Shown here: one piece after another, positions 1-7,121 of the stretch | Layout of the letters: each line of letters opens with the position of its first letter | How positions within the stretch are numbered: the first letter of the stretch is position 1 | Assembly (NCBI GenBank): GCA_902464595.1 | Contig: CABQJX010000029.1 | Location: 1 to 24,287 of the forward strand | DNA length: 24,287 nt | From: an uncultured Lachnoclostridium sp. | GTDB taxonomy: Bacteria > Bacillota > Clostridia > Lachnospirales > Lachnospiraceae | Reading direction: 5' to 3' | Position numbers and translations under genes: made by a program | The notes under the pieces: model-generated | The model's input: the letters and a program-made list of their open reading frames with translations, nothing else | The model's database searches: none | What the model was told of the DNA's origin: nothing

Positions 1-111
1 TTTTTAGAAACATTTCAGGCTCTTAGTGCGCTCTTATAGCCGGAAACCGGAGCCTAGCAATCCGAATCGAAAGGGAAACTTCAAAATGCGAAAACTCAAG
101 AATTTCCTCCA

Positions 112-140
112 TTGTCTTCTCCCCGTTTTAGTGGTACAAT
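112..140 (+). promoter_or_regulatory. Sigma-A promoter of the MFS transporter gene
   Basis: A -35 element TTGTCT (112-117) and a -10 element TACAAT (135-140) are separated by exactly 17 bp. Transcription would start near G147, which is the first base of the long helix of the leader RNA described next. That fit supports both calls. It also argues against any protein start upstream of 147. Confidence 0.7.
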
Positions 141-146
141 CATTTT

Positions 147-253
147 GTCGCCAGTTCCGAAAGGAGTGCGGTTTTACCGTATCGGAGGTGTCCGGTCTCA
201 CACACATTATCCCGGGAACACACTCCGGCTGGCGGCCTTTGCACGCCTTTTTC
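147..253 (+). ncRNA. Candidate riboswitch or attenuator leader RNA upstream of the MFS gene
   Basis: The predicted transcript begins with a long paired domain. Bases 147-154 pair with 229-236, 157-158 pair with 227-228, and GGAGTG (163-168) pairs with CACTCC (221-226), leaving bulges UU and GAAA on the 5' side only. Inside are two hairpins, CGGT-TTT-ACCG (169-179) and a six-pair stem at 181-196 with a GGTG loop. The 3' strand of the closing helix is shared with a second stem: GGCGGC (231-236) can instead pair with GC-A-CGCC (241-247), which is followed by TTTTT (248-252), an intrinsic-terminator shape. Closing the first helix would prevent the terminator, so the architecture predicts an ON switch. 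The match to a known class was judged from memory only, and I recognise none. Confidence 0.55.
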
Positions 254-288
254 GCACCAAATCCAAAGAAAGGATCCTACATCACACT

Positions 289-1413
289 ATGGAACATCAA
301 CAAATCCTGCAAAGAAACACCGGCTTTTTTGCTTTTCTCCTGAGCGGCATATGCGCGATCAGCAGCGGCATTGTGGTAAGCCTTCTCCAGGAATCTTATG
401 GTTTTTCTTACAGCATGACCGGAACCCTTTTATCCCTGATGAGTATAGGAAATCTTCTGTCCGGCTTTTTGTCAGGAATGCTCCCCTCCAAAATTGGTTC
501 CAAAACCACGATCTTACTTTTAACCTGCGGATATGCTGTGGGGTATCTCATGATGGGCTTTTCCGGCCTTCCGTTCATTCTCATGCTCGGTTTTTTCTTA
601 GTAGGCGCCGCCAAAGGAAATGCCATCAACACTTGTACCATACTGGTAGCTGATAATTCCAAGAACCGCACCAAAGGAATGAACTTGATGCACAGCTGCT
701 ATGCGCTGGGAGCTCTTTTATGCCCTTTTATCATTGCTTTTTCCGCCAAAGCAGGAAGGATATTCCCTATGCTCCTTTTATCCCTGTTCGGCCTTTTCAT
801 GTGGCTGGCGTTCTGTTTCACTCCTGTAGAAACAAAAACCACAAAAAAAGAGCGGCTGGCTGACCGCAGTTTTCTCAAAAGCAAGAAATTCTGGATCATT
901 ACCGGCCTTCTCTTTTGCCAAAACGGAGCAGAAACCAGCGTCACCGGCTGGCTGGTCACCTACTTTAAGGGAAACGGAATTATCACCGAAACTCTGAGCC
1001 CCTACACAGTAACGGTCATGTGGGGAGCAACCCTCATCGCACGCATGCTGATCGCCTTTGTGATCCCTATTAAAAACAGCTATTCTGCCATGATTAAAAT
1101 GAGTGTAGGCTGCATTCTGTTTTATATAGGACTCATACTCTCCCATTCCCAAAATGCAGCTATACTATTGCTTTTTGCCTTTGCTTTTTCTATGGCAGGA
1201 ATGAATCCCACCGCTGTAGCCAGCGCCGGGCGCATGACCAGCGCCGCCAGCATGGGGATCATGCTTCCAGTAGCCAGCAGCGGGGCCATCATCATGCCCT
1301 GGATCATCGGAATCGTTGCAGAGCATACCGGGATCAGCACCGGAATGGCCGTCAATATCCTCCCCTGCATAGGAATGCTCCTATTCAGCCTGGCCGGAAA
1401 ACAACTAAAATAG
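289..1413 (+). CDS. MFS transporter, FucP/sugar-type
   Basis: A 374-residue polytopic membrane protein with about 11-12 hydrophobic segments, no signal peptide, and a central polar loop (around residues 175-195, rich in Thr, Lys and Arg) dividing two six-helix halves, as in the major facilitator superfamily. The segment MNLMHSCYALGALLCP in the first half resembles the sugar MFS (FucP-like) branch. The substrate cannot be read from sequence. The frame is open back to 112, but the promoter and leader RNA lie there, so ATG 289 is preferred. The nearest Shine-Dalgarno-like sequence, AAAGGA, ends about 14 bases upstream, which is rather far. The gene stands alone and ends before a shared hairpin near the tRNA-Gly gene. 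If the leader is a riboswitch, its ligand is probably exported, imported or relieved by this transporter. Confidence 0.8.
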   Translation: MEHQQILQRNTGFFAFLLSGICAISSGIVVSLLQESYGFSYSMTGTLLSLMSIGNLLSGFLSGMLPSKIGSKTTILLLTCGYAVGYLMMGFSGLPFILMLGFFLVGAAKGNAINTCTILVADNSKNRTKGMNLMHSCYALGALLCPFIIAFSAKAGRIFPMLLLSLFGLFMWLAFCFTPVETKTTKKERLADRSFLKSKKFWIITGLLFCQNGAETSVTGWLVTYFKGNGIITETLSPYTVTVMWGATLIARMLIAFVIPIKNSYSAMIKMSVGCILFYIGLILSHSQNAAILLLFAFAFSMAGMNPTAVASAGRMTSAASMGIMLPVASSGAIIMPWIIGIVAEHTGISTGMAVNILPCIGMLLFSLAGKQLK

Positions 1414-1474
1414 CAAAACAGGCGAATACCGGAATATTCATTCTGACACAACAGGCATACGGTTCAAAAACACA

Positions 1475-1507
1475 GTAGGCGGAAATCCTTTTCGGATTTC
1501 CGCCTAC
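1475..1507. terminator. 14-bp perfect hairpin between MFS gene and tRNA-Gly
   Basis: Arms 1475-1488 and 1494-1507 are perfectly complementary with a five-base loop. An eight-base A run follows on the plus strand (a T run precedes it on the minus strand), and GTTTTT lies a few bases beyond on the minus strand. It probably terminates tRNA-Gly transcription and may also stop MFS transcription. The T run directly touching the tRNA 3' end is unusual in preceding rather than following the stem. Confidence 0.6.
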
Positions 1508-1513
1508 AAAAAA

Positions 1514-1584
1514 AGCAGGTGATGGGAATCGAACCCACGTATCCAGCTTGGAAGGCTGGTGTTCTACCATTGAACTACACCTGC
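1514..1584 (-). tRNA. tRNA-Gly(UCC)
   Basis: A full cloverleaf of 71 bases can be drawn: acceptor stem GCAGGTG/CACCTGC, D arm GTTC/GAAC, anticodon stem CCAGC/GCTGG with loop CTTCCAA (anticodon TCC at 1550-1552), and T arm with loop TTCGATT. The discriminator is U, as expected for bacterial glycine tRNA. CCA is not encoded. Confidence 0.95.
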
Positions 1585-1618
1585 ATATAACTTATTTTGT
1601 TTGTTGAACACAGGTGCT

Positions 1619-1647
1619 ATTATATCTGATAAGCCTTAAAATGTCAA
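1619..1647 (-). promoter_or_regulatory. Consensus promoter of tRNA-Gly
   Basis: On the minus strand a perfect -35 TTGACA (1642-1647) and a perfect -10 TATAAT (1619-1624) are separated by 17 bp. Transcription would begin near 1612, about 28 bases before the mature tRNA. A fully consensus promoter fits a constitutive stable-RNA gene. AT-rich tracts between 1651 and 1720 may act as upstream elements for this promoter and for the divergent tRNA-Leu promoter. Confidence 0.9.
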
Positions 1648-1725
1648 CATTTTTTCTTCCAAAATAGCGCGAAGATTTTTGTAATTTTTTGGGCATATTT
1701 TTTTAATATTTTTTCCGAAAAATAG

Positions 1726-1754
1726 TTGCCATTTTGCAAAATCCATGCTATACT
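1726..1754 (+). promoter_or_regulatory. Promoter of tRNA-Leu
   Basis: TTGCCA (1726-1731) and TATACT (1749-1754) are separated by 17 bp. Transcription would start near 1761, leaving a leader of only about six bases before the mature tRNA. It diverges from the tRNA-Gly promoter. Confidence 0.85.
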
Positions 1755-1766
1755 ATCATTCGTGTT

Positions 1767-1850
1767 GCGGGAGTGCTGGAATTGGCAGACAGGCAAGACT
1801 AAGGATCTTGTGGGTGTATGCTCGTGTGGGTTCAAGTCCCATCTCCCGCA
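1767..1850 (+). tRNA. tRNA-Leu(AAG)
   Basis: An 84-base class II tRNA. Acceptor GCGGGAG pairs with CTCCCGC, the anticodon stem is CAAGA/TCTTG with loop CTAAGGA (anticodon AAG), there is a long variable arm, and the T arm is GTGGG-TTCAAGT-CCCAT. The discriminator A is the leucine identity base. CCA is not encoded. Confidence 0.95.
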
Positions 1851-1856
1851 TGAAAG

Positions 1857-1897
1857 GTGTTATGTTTTCTGGTCTTCAGAAAATGTAGCACTTTTTT
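1857..1897 (+). terminator. Intrinsic terminator of tRNA-Leu
   Basis: A 15-pair stem with three G-U wobbles (1857-1871 with 1877-1891) and a five-base loop, followed directly by six T residues. It lies seven bases after the tRNA. Confidence 0.9.
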
Positions 1898-1930
1898 GTT
1901 GTTCTAAAATATTTTTTCAAATACAAGCCT

Positions 1931-1969
1931 CCGAAAAATAAAAACAGCTGCCCCTTAACGGAACAGCTG
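1931..1969 (-). terminator. Intrinsic terminator of the ABC-2 operon, overlapping the last stop codon
   Basis: On the minus strand a 10-pair stem (1960-1969 with 1945-1954, two wobbles) has loop GTTAA and a tail TTTTTATTTTT. The TAA stop codon of the second permease (1955-1957) sits in the loop, so the last codons of that gene form the 5' arm. Confidence 0.9.
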
Positions 1970-3049
1970 CAGATAATACCATGGAGGAAGGAAGCGGCCG
2001 ATCACGCCTAAAGCAGGGACCAATCTGGAAACATCCACAAATACAGGGCAAAATGCCAGACTTCCCACCGTCAGAAGGGGGATGAGGCAGTTTAAAACCG
2101 TACCCTTCCTGCACAAGATCTTCAGGATCCAAACCCAGGTCATAGTTCCTGTTAAATAAAGGAACATGGCTGTCCATTCTGCTAGCAATCCGAGCCCCTC
2201 TCCTCCAGCCCACACCGCCGCCAATCCAGACAGCGCTGCCAAAGCCCCAGGCGCTGCCGCTGCTGCCAAACAGCAGAACTTCCGCTTTCCATAAGGCAAA
2301 GGTTGGAACAATCCCCTTTCTTCATCTTGGCAGACAGCAACCACTCCATACAGACAGGCCGAAAATATCAAAGCAGCGGCTATGCCTCTTATAGGAAAAA
2401 TCTGCGTTCCAGTTTCCTCCAACTCCCTGATTGCTTCTCCTTGATCCTGAAAATAATAAGAAAAATGAAACGTAGAACCATTCGATATCCAATGATCATA
2501 AAGCATACCTGCCTTATCCCCTGCCTCTATTCTGGCCTCACTCCCAACTTCTCCCAAAGGTTCAAAAAGCGCCTCTTGTTCTACATAATCCACCAGGAGA
2601 TCCCGATTATAAATACGGGCCAAAGCAGCGAATACTGTCTCTGACGAAAGAGAAGCTGCCACCGTAGAAGGTGCATAGTAAAGGCCAATCGAACGCCTGA
2701 ATTTCTTCTGATCCATTTTCTGGCGAAGCCCATCATAAATCACGTAGCCGCACTCTGCATTTCGGGCTGCCACTTCTTCCTCCACCATCTCCCTGTCCTC
2801 ACAGAGATAAAATCGGAACATCCCGCCTGAGCTCTCCTCTTTTACCAGATCGAGAGCCAGCTCCATTCCCAGATCATTCTCCTCTTTGCCTTCCACAGCC
2901 AGAGCAATATAAATCTTCTGCTCTCCCTCCTGCTCCATTTTTCCCAACAAGAATGCGCCTGCAGGAAGCAAAAAAAGGAACAGCAAAAATGGGATTTTTT
3001 TCCCATACCGCTTGCAGGATAATACAAACCAGATCCATACTGTTTTCAT
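1955..3049 (-). CDS. ABC-2 type transporter permease (second permease of the operon)
   Basis: A 364-residue membrane protein. One N-terminal membrane segment (about residues 18-36) is followed by an extracytoplasmic domain of roughly 180 residues, then about four to five hydrophobic segments between 218 and 345. This is the layout of ABC-2/YhgE-like exporter permeases. ATG 3049 is chosen because its ATGA overlaps the stop of the upstream permease, a classic translational coupling; the longer reading frame upstream lies inside that gene. The protein probably pairs with the upstream permease as a heterodimer powered by the ATPase at 6269-6943. The substrate is unknown. It is the last gene of the operon, and its stop codon lies within the terminator hairpin. 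Confidence 0.75.
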   Translation of the reverse strand: MKTVWIWFVLSCKRYGKKIPFLLFLFLLPAGAFLLGKMEQEGEQKIYIALAVEGKEENDLGMELALDLVKEESSGGMFRFYLCEDREMVEEEVAARNAECGYVIYDGLRQKMDQKKFRRSIGLYYAPSTVAASLSSETVFAALARIYNRDLLVDYVEQEALFEPLGEVGSEARIEAGDKAGMLYDHWISNGSTFHFSYYFQDQGEAIRELEETGTQIFPIRGIAAALIFSACLYGVVAVCQDEERGLFQPLPYGKRKFCCLAAAAAPGALAALSGLAAVWAGGEGLGLLAEWTAMFLYLTGTMTWVWILKILCRKGTVLNCLIPLLTVGSLAFCPVFVDVSRLVPALGVIGRFLPPWYYLQLFR

Positions 3050-4233
3050 TCCCGGATCACCTCCGCTCCCATACTGAACAGGAATCCTGTTAAGACAATC
3101 AGAATCAGCCTTGCAAAGACCCAAAGATCCCATTCTCCAGTAACCGCCATTTTTATTCCCTCCATCCACTGAAAGGAAGGGAATATAGGAGCTATCACCC
3201 TCAATGATTCCGGCAGGAAAATGAGCGGAAGAAATCCCCCTGCCAAAAAATGCATGGAAGAGGCTGAAAGGAACAGAAACATCCCCCCTCCGGTTATCGT
3301 TCCTGCAATTTCATACAGACATACGACAAACGAAGCTATACTGAGGCATACTAAAACAATTGCAGCGCTCTCCATCATTCCCGCTTTATACCGACCGAAC
3401 ATTAGCCCGCCCGTCCAAAGGCAGATCCCTATTACAACTATCATGCTCCCTACACCCAGGATCCTGGAAGCAGCCCTTGTCCCTGCTCCGATCCCAATTC
3501 TTCCAAGACTCCCCTTAACGGTTCTGCATTGAGGAAGCAAATAAGGAGAAATAGGGATCGGACATAAAACCATCAAAAACACAAAGGCACTGATCCCATA
3601 AAAGCAGATCGTATCCACATCTCCTGTAGCACTGACCTGCTGCATCTTAAAGTAGTCCTCCCGAGGAAGGCTGTACTTCATATAGATCCGGTTCAGATCC
3701 GCCTCTAACTGAGGAATAGAACGTTCCATAGAATAAACTTCAAGCAATTGATCCCCTGCATAAATCCCTGCCTGGCTGGCTTCCAGAGTAGCTGCCCCAG
3801 CCTCTGTGAGCTCCATGAAAATTCTGCTTTCCACGCCTCCGCCTTGAGGCAGAATAATCTGTACAGGCGTATTTTTCCCATTTATAATATCCTCTACAAA
3901 CTGCGGCGGAACCTCCATCACAGCATATACCTGGCCTTTTTCCAATTGTCTGAGAGCTTCTTCCCTATCCATATATTTAAAATCACAAAGGCTCTCTACG
4001 CTGTCCAGAGAACTGAGCATGGACACCGCTTGCCTTGCAAGCCCATCTCCCTCCGGCAAAATGACTCCCACCGCCACTCGTCCCACTGCGCGTTCTCCAT
4101 ATAATGCCCTTGCTGACAAAAGGGCAGCCGCGCCCACTAAAAGAAGCAGCGCGATTGCCCCAGCCATCATATGGGGAAAACGCTTCCATGCCCGTTTTAG
4201 CTCAAGTCTGAGATAAACCAAACGTGTCCGCAT
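3046..4233 (-). CDS. ABC-2 type transporter permease (first permease of the operon)
   Basis: A 395-residue protein with the ABC-2 exporter layout: a short cytoplasmic basic N-terminus, one membrane helix around residues 22-42, an extracytoplasmic domain to about 205, then about five helices to the C-terminus. A positively charged loop (around 237-255) separates the second and third helices. ATG 4233 is preceded by AAAGGATAGGG. The next permease starts four bases before this gene ends. Sequence similarity between the two permeases is low by eye, but their architecture is the same, which supports a heterodimeric channel. Function beyond ATP-driven export or lipid/peptide handling is not readable. 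Confidence 0.75.
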   Translation of the reverse strand: MRTRLVYLRLELKRAWKRFPHMMAGAIALLLLVGAAALLSARALYGERAVGRVAVGVILPEGDGLARQAVSMLSSLDSVESLCDFKYMDREEALRQLEKGQVYAVMEVPPQFVEDIINGKNTPVQIILPQGGGVESRIFMELTEAGAATLEASQAGIYAGDQLLEVYSMERSIPQLEADLNRIYMKYSLPREDYFKMQQVSATGDVDTICFYGISAFVFLMVLCPIPISPYLLPQCRTVKGSLGRIGIGAGTRAASRILGVGSMIVVIGICLWTGGLMFGRYKAGMMESAAIVLVCLSIASFVVCLYEIAGTITGGGMFLFLSASSMHFLAGGFLPLIFLPESLRVIAPIFPSFQWMEGIKMAVTGEWDLWVFARLILIVLTGFLFSMGAEVIRE

Positions 4234-4296
4234 ATCTTCCCTATCCTTTTATCTTATTGATTTCAGATCCCGAAACAATTGTTTCCAAACCTTTCT

Positions 4297-6204
4297 TTAT
4301 TGTGCCTCAAATGCTGTAAGTCCAAAAACCCCAAATACCATCTCCAACATAACGCTGTACCATTCTTCCTCCGTAGCAGCCATCATATCGAAAGGTTCAC
4401 CTTCCAGGGGTGCGATCTCTCCTGATAACGGCTCATAACCAAACGCCCCGCTCAAGGTCATATATGCATCTGTCTCTGAAACAGCGGCCGGGTCGTCCGC
4501 CGTCAGACTGGGAGCAGAAATCTCCAAAGAATCCATTGCAATGTGGATCGCTTTTCCCTTTTCCAGCTTATCAATAACGCCCTGGCAGGATACTCCTGCC
4601 AATTTTGCTCCATTTGCTGCAGCTTCTCCTGCTATATGGTAGCTTCCATCTGAAGAATCATAGGTTCCGGTATACATCAGGCTGTATGGTTCACTTTTTT
4701 CTCCTGCCAAAAGCAGATCCAGCGAAAGATCACAAGTAAGCTTCTTTCCATCATATGTTCCCTGCTTTATAAGAGAAACAGAGGAAGTCCCCAGCTGATC
4801 GGTCAATGTAAGATCTGCCTTTGCATTCTGGGTAGGATAAGCTCCTCCTTCTAACTGGAAATGGAAGGCAAGGTCTGCTGTTTCATTTGTCTGATTGTCC
4901 AGAACAGAAGTTGTCCCCTGTATTGCTGCCAGATTTCCCTTCTTATCCACAAAAACAGTCATATCTATATCTGTCAGTGCCTGTTCCAGAACTGCAATCC
5001 CCTCATCAACTGCTTTCTTCATCTCATCATAAGATTGCTGCTGCATTTCCTGAGCAGACATTGGTTCTGTTCCTTCCACATACGTGCCGCCCATCAGTTC
5101 ACTGATTCTTACTGTCATTTCCAGCTGACGCAGGAAATCTTCCTTTAATGTCTCATCCTGAAGGAAGAAATCAGAAGACGTGCGCAAAAATTCAATCATA
5201 GAGTCCTTGCTGACAACCACATGGTATCCACGGCAGCTGGTCTCCTTTCCATTTACAACATACGTACCTTTCTCTGCCTTCTCAACCGTAAGCGCTGCTT
5301 TAAAGTTATCCTGGGCCTGACACCCCTCTTTATACCGATTCAGGAGGGCCTCCAGATCAAAAGGAGTCTTTCCCTCTGCCTGCTGCTTCTGGGATTCGTC
5401 AATCACCTCTGTAAAGTAAGCTGCAAGCCCATCCACATCTACGTTTGCCTCAGCCAGAGCCGGCCCCATCACAGGTGAATTTTTGATCCGTTCAGACAAA
5501 CCTTCTCCCAGATCTGCGGTAAACACATAATCAGAAAGCTCCGGAACAGACAGCATCATGATGTCATCACCATAATAAGCATTCAGATTGACCAGATCCA
5601 TACCATTGTAAATAATCCCCATATTCATAGAGCTTTTACTATTGGTAATATCGCTCTTTCCTTCCAGCCGGAATCCGCTGCCCACATAGGCGTTTAACAT
5701 CTCATCCGTGCTGCTGTCCATTTTAATATCCATAGAAAACTGGCTGTCTGCCCCTACCGATGACTCGGCAAATTCTCTTGTTCCAAATAATTCCTCAGAA
5801 GGATAAATGATCTCGTCTGAATAGACACGCTCAAAGGCCTCGATCACAACCTCTTTCGGATCTTTGGCCGTCAGCTTCACCGCGGCCAAAACTGCAACAG
5901 CAATCACTGCGGCTGCACCAACCGCAATTCCCACCATTTTTCCCTTTTTCTTTTCGGGAATGTCAGGCTTCTGAACCGTTTGGAGGGTCTCCTCCCGCTT
6001 CTCCTCTTGAGCTTCTTCCATCTGAGCTTCTACCACCTGAGTCCCTCCCTCTTGAGTTTCTTCCGCCTGGGCCCCTTCCCCTTGAGTTCCTTCCGCCGGT
6101 TCTGTCCCGCCGGTTTCCTCTGGCAGTTCTGTCATATCAGCGCCGCACTGAGCACAAATTTTGTTATCCTCCGGCTGCTCTGCCCCACATTTTCTGCACT
6201 TCAT
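4297..6204 (-). CDS. Zinc-ribbon, single-pass membrane protein with large exported domain
   Basis: A 635-residue protein I can describe but not name. Residues 3-20 form a zinc ribbon (Cys3, Cys6, Cys17, Cys20, two CxxC knuckles). Residues 26-80 are an acidic, Gln-rich linker with six tandem pentapeptides ending in Thr/Ala-Gln. A Lys-rich stretch (85-89) then precedes a single Ala/Val-rich membrane helix (about 91-110). The remaining 520 or so residues are predicted to be outside, with many beta-prone stretches and Tyr/Asp-rich segments. An inside-ribbon, outside-domain topology recurs among clostridial proteins of unknown role. The ribosome-binding site AAAGGAGGAGAG is very strong. It is encoded between an ABC ATPase and two permeases, which suggests it is an accessory or sensor/substrate-presenting part of that transporter. 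This is inference. Confidence 0.7.
   Translation of the reverse strand: MKCRKCGAEQPEDNKICAQCGADMTELPEETGGTEPAEGTQGEGAQAEETQEGGTQVVEAQMEEAQEEKREETLQTVQKPDIPEKKKGKMVGIAVGAAAVIAVAVLAAVKLTAKDPKEVVIEAFERVYSDEIIYPSEELFGTREFAESSVGADSQFSMDIKMDSSTDEMLNAYVGSGFRLEGKSDITNSKSSMNMGIIYNGMDLVNLNAYYGDDIMMLSVPELSDYVFTADLGEGLSERIKNSPVMGPALAEANVDVDGLAAYFTEVIDESQKQQAEGKTPFDLEALLNRYKEGCQAQDNFKAALTVEKAEKGTYVVNGKETSCRGYHVVVSKDSMIEFLRTSSDFFLQDETLKEDFLRQLEMTVRISELMGGTYVEGTEPMSAQEMQQQSYDEMKKAVDEGIAVLEQALTDIDMTVFVDKKGNLAAIQGTTSVLDNQTNETADLAFHFQLEGGAYPTQNAKADLTLTDQLGTSSVSLIKQGTYDGKKLTCDLSLDLLLAGEKSEPYSLMYTGTYDSSDGSYHIAGEAAANGAKLAGVSCQGVIDKLEKGKAIHIAMDSLEISAPSLTADDPAAVSETDAYMTLSGAFGYEPLSGEIAPLEGEPFDMMAATEEEWYSVMLEMVFGVFGLTAFEAQ
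6007..6096 (-). repeat. 15-bp coding minisatellite, six pentapeptide units
   Basis: Residues 37-66 of the zinc-ribbon protein read as six consecutive pentapeptides of the form x-x-x-(T/A)-Q: AEGTQ, GEGAQ, AEETQ, EGGTQ, VVEAQ, MEEAQ. Each corresponds to a degenerate 15-bp unit. The array forms the spacer between ribbon and membrane helix and is likely to vary in copy number between strains. Confidence 0.75.
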
Positions 6205-6268
6205 ATCGCTCTCCTCCTTTGCATATGGTGTACATTCCAGCTTTCGCTATGTTCCCACAGCACACCTT

Positions 6269-6943
6269 CTATCGAAATTGTTCTATCAGCGCTCCCGCAG
6301 ACAGCCCACATTCGATCTGTCTTATTTTTCCCTGACTCAGCACATACATCTGAGTGCAAAGGGACAACTCTTCCATCTCATGGGAAGTCAAGATCAAGGT
6401 TCCCCCTTCTTCCATATACTGGCGCAAATATCCGCGGATCATTTCCTTACATTCCAGATCCAGCGCAGCCCCCGGCTCGTCCATGATCAAAACAGGCGCA
6501 TGGCCCGACAGAGCGCATGCAATACTGAGACGTTTCTTCATTCCGCCTGAAAGATGACTCACCCTGCGGTCCAGCATAGACTCCATTCCCAAAAGGAATG
6601 AGGATTTTTTTTCCAGATCTGCTCTCAGCTCCTGCCGTTTTCCCTTATACCACAAAAGCAGGTTGTCCCTCACAGTCAGCTCCTCCATAAGAGGATTTTC
6701 CTGGGGAACATAGGCCGCTTCCTCTGCAAAAACACCTGGATGGCCCACCGCTTCTTTCCCATTATACCGGATACTTCCACGATCCGCCTTCCTGGCTCCC
6801 GCCAAAATTGATAAAAGAGTTGTCTTCCCACAGCCGTTCTTCCCTACAATGCCCACACATTCACCTGGGCCGGCCTCCAGATTTATATCCTTTAAAATCT
6901 CCTGACTGCCATACGATTTACAGATTCCCTGGATCTCAACCAT
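6269..6943 (-). CDS. ABC transporter ATP-binding protein
   Basis: A 224-residue ABC ATPase, the usual size for a stand-alone exporter ATPase. It has Walker A GKNGCGKTT (35-42), a Q-loop around Gln81, signature LSGGM (131-135), Walker B VLIMDEP (151-157) and a switch His188. It is the first gene of the operon with the zinc-ribbon protein and the two ABC-2 permeases. ATG 6943 has AGGAG about ten bases upstream. The gene is 178 bp downstream of uvrA, with its own promoter and an inverted repeat in between. Confidence 0.9.
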   Translation of the reverse strand: MVEIQGICKSYGSQEILKDINLEAGPGECVGIVGKNGCGKTTLLSILAGARKADRGSIRYNGKEAVGHPGVFAEEAAYVPQENPLMEELTVRDNLLLWYKGKRQELRADLEKKSSFLLGMESMLDRRVSHLSGGMKKRLSIACALSGHAPVLIMDEPGAALDLECKEMIRGYLRQYMEEGGTLILTSHEMEELSLCTQMYVLSQGKIRQIECGLSAGALIEQFR

Positions 6944-6961
6944 CCATCCTCACTCCTGTCA

Positions 6962-7001
6962 GACAATTCTTGGGATATATGGAACAATCGTCTGAATTGT
7001 C
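6962..7001. repeat. 8-bp inverted repeat in the leader of the ABC-2 operon
   Basis: GACAATTC (6962-6969) and GAATTGTC (6994-7001) are perfect complements 24 bp apart. They lie between the predicted transcription start (about 7012) and the ATPase start codon. They could be an operator for a dimeric repressor or an RNA stem just upstream of the ribosome-binding site. Confidence 0.45.
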
Positions 7002-7018
7002 ATGTAATAGATGAAATT

Positions 7019-7047
7019 AGTGTATCATATATAGAATGTGATTGCAA
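7019..7047 (-). promoter_or_regulatory. Probable promoter of the ABC-2 operon
   Basis: On the minus strand TTGCAA (7042-7047) and TACACT (7019-7024) are separated by 17 bp. Each element matches four of six consensus positions, so it is a moderate promoter. No clear terminator separates it from uvrA, so read-through from uvrA is possible. Confidence 0.5.
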
Positions 7048-7121
7048 ATTCTTATTTATTAATCATTTCTTACAGTTCCCACAGGATCATGCCGCTCTCC
7101 ATATCTTTGCCCTGGCCCTTC

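Noticed and set aside
23..112. A 29-codon minus-strand frame with a good ribosome-binding site (GGGGAG) starting at 112, divergent from the MFS gene
   Set aside because: It stops at 23, shows no recognisable domain, and no promoter can be seen for it in the leader region. It could be the broken start of a divergent gene, but it is too short to support.
112..288. N-terminal extension of the MFS reading frame back to TTG 112
   Set aside because: It runs through the promoter and the structured leader, has no ribosome-binding site, and the peptide is not membrane-like.
1726..1941. Plus-strand frame of 71 codons across tRNA-Leu
   Set aside because: It overlaps the tRNA, its promoter and its terminator; these explain the sequence fully.
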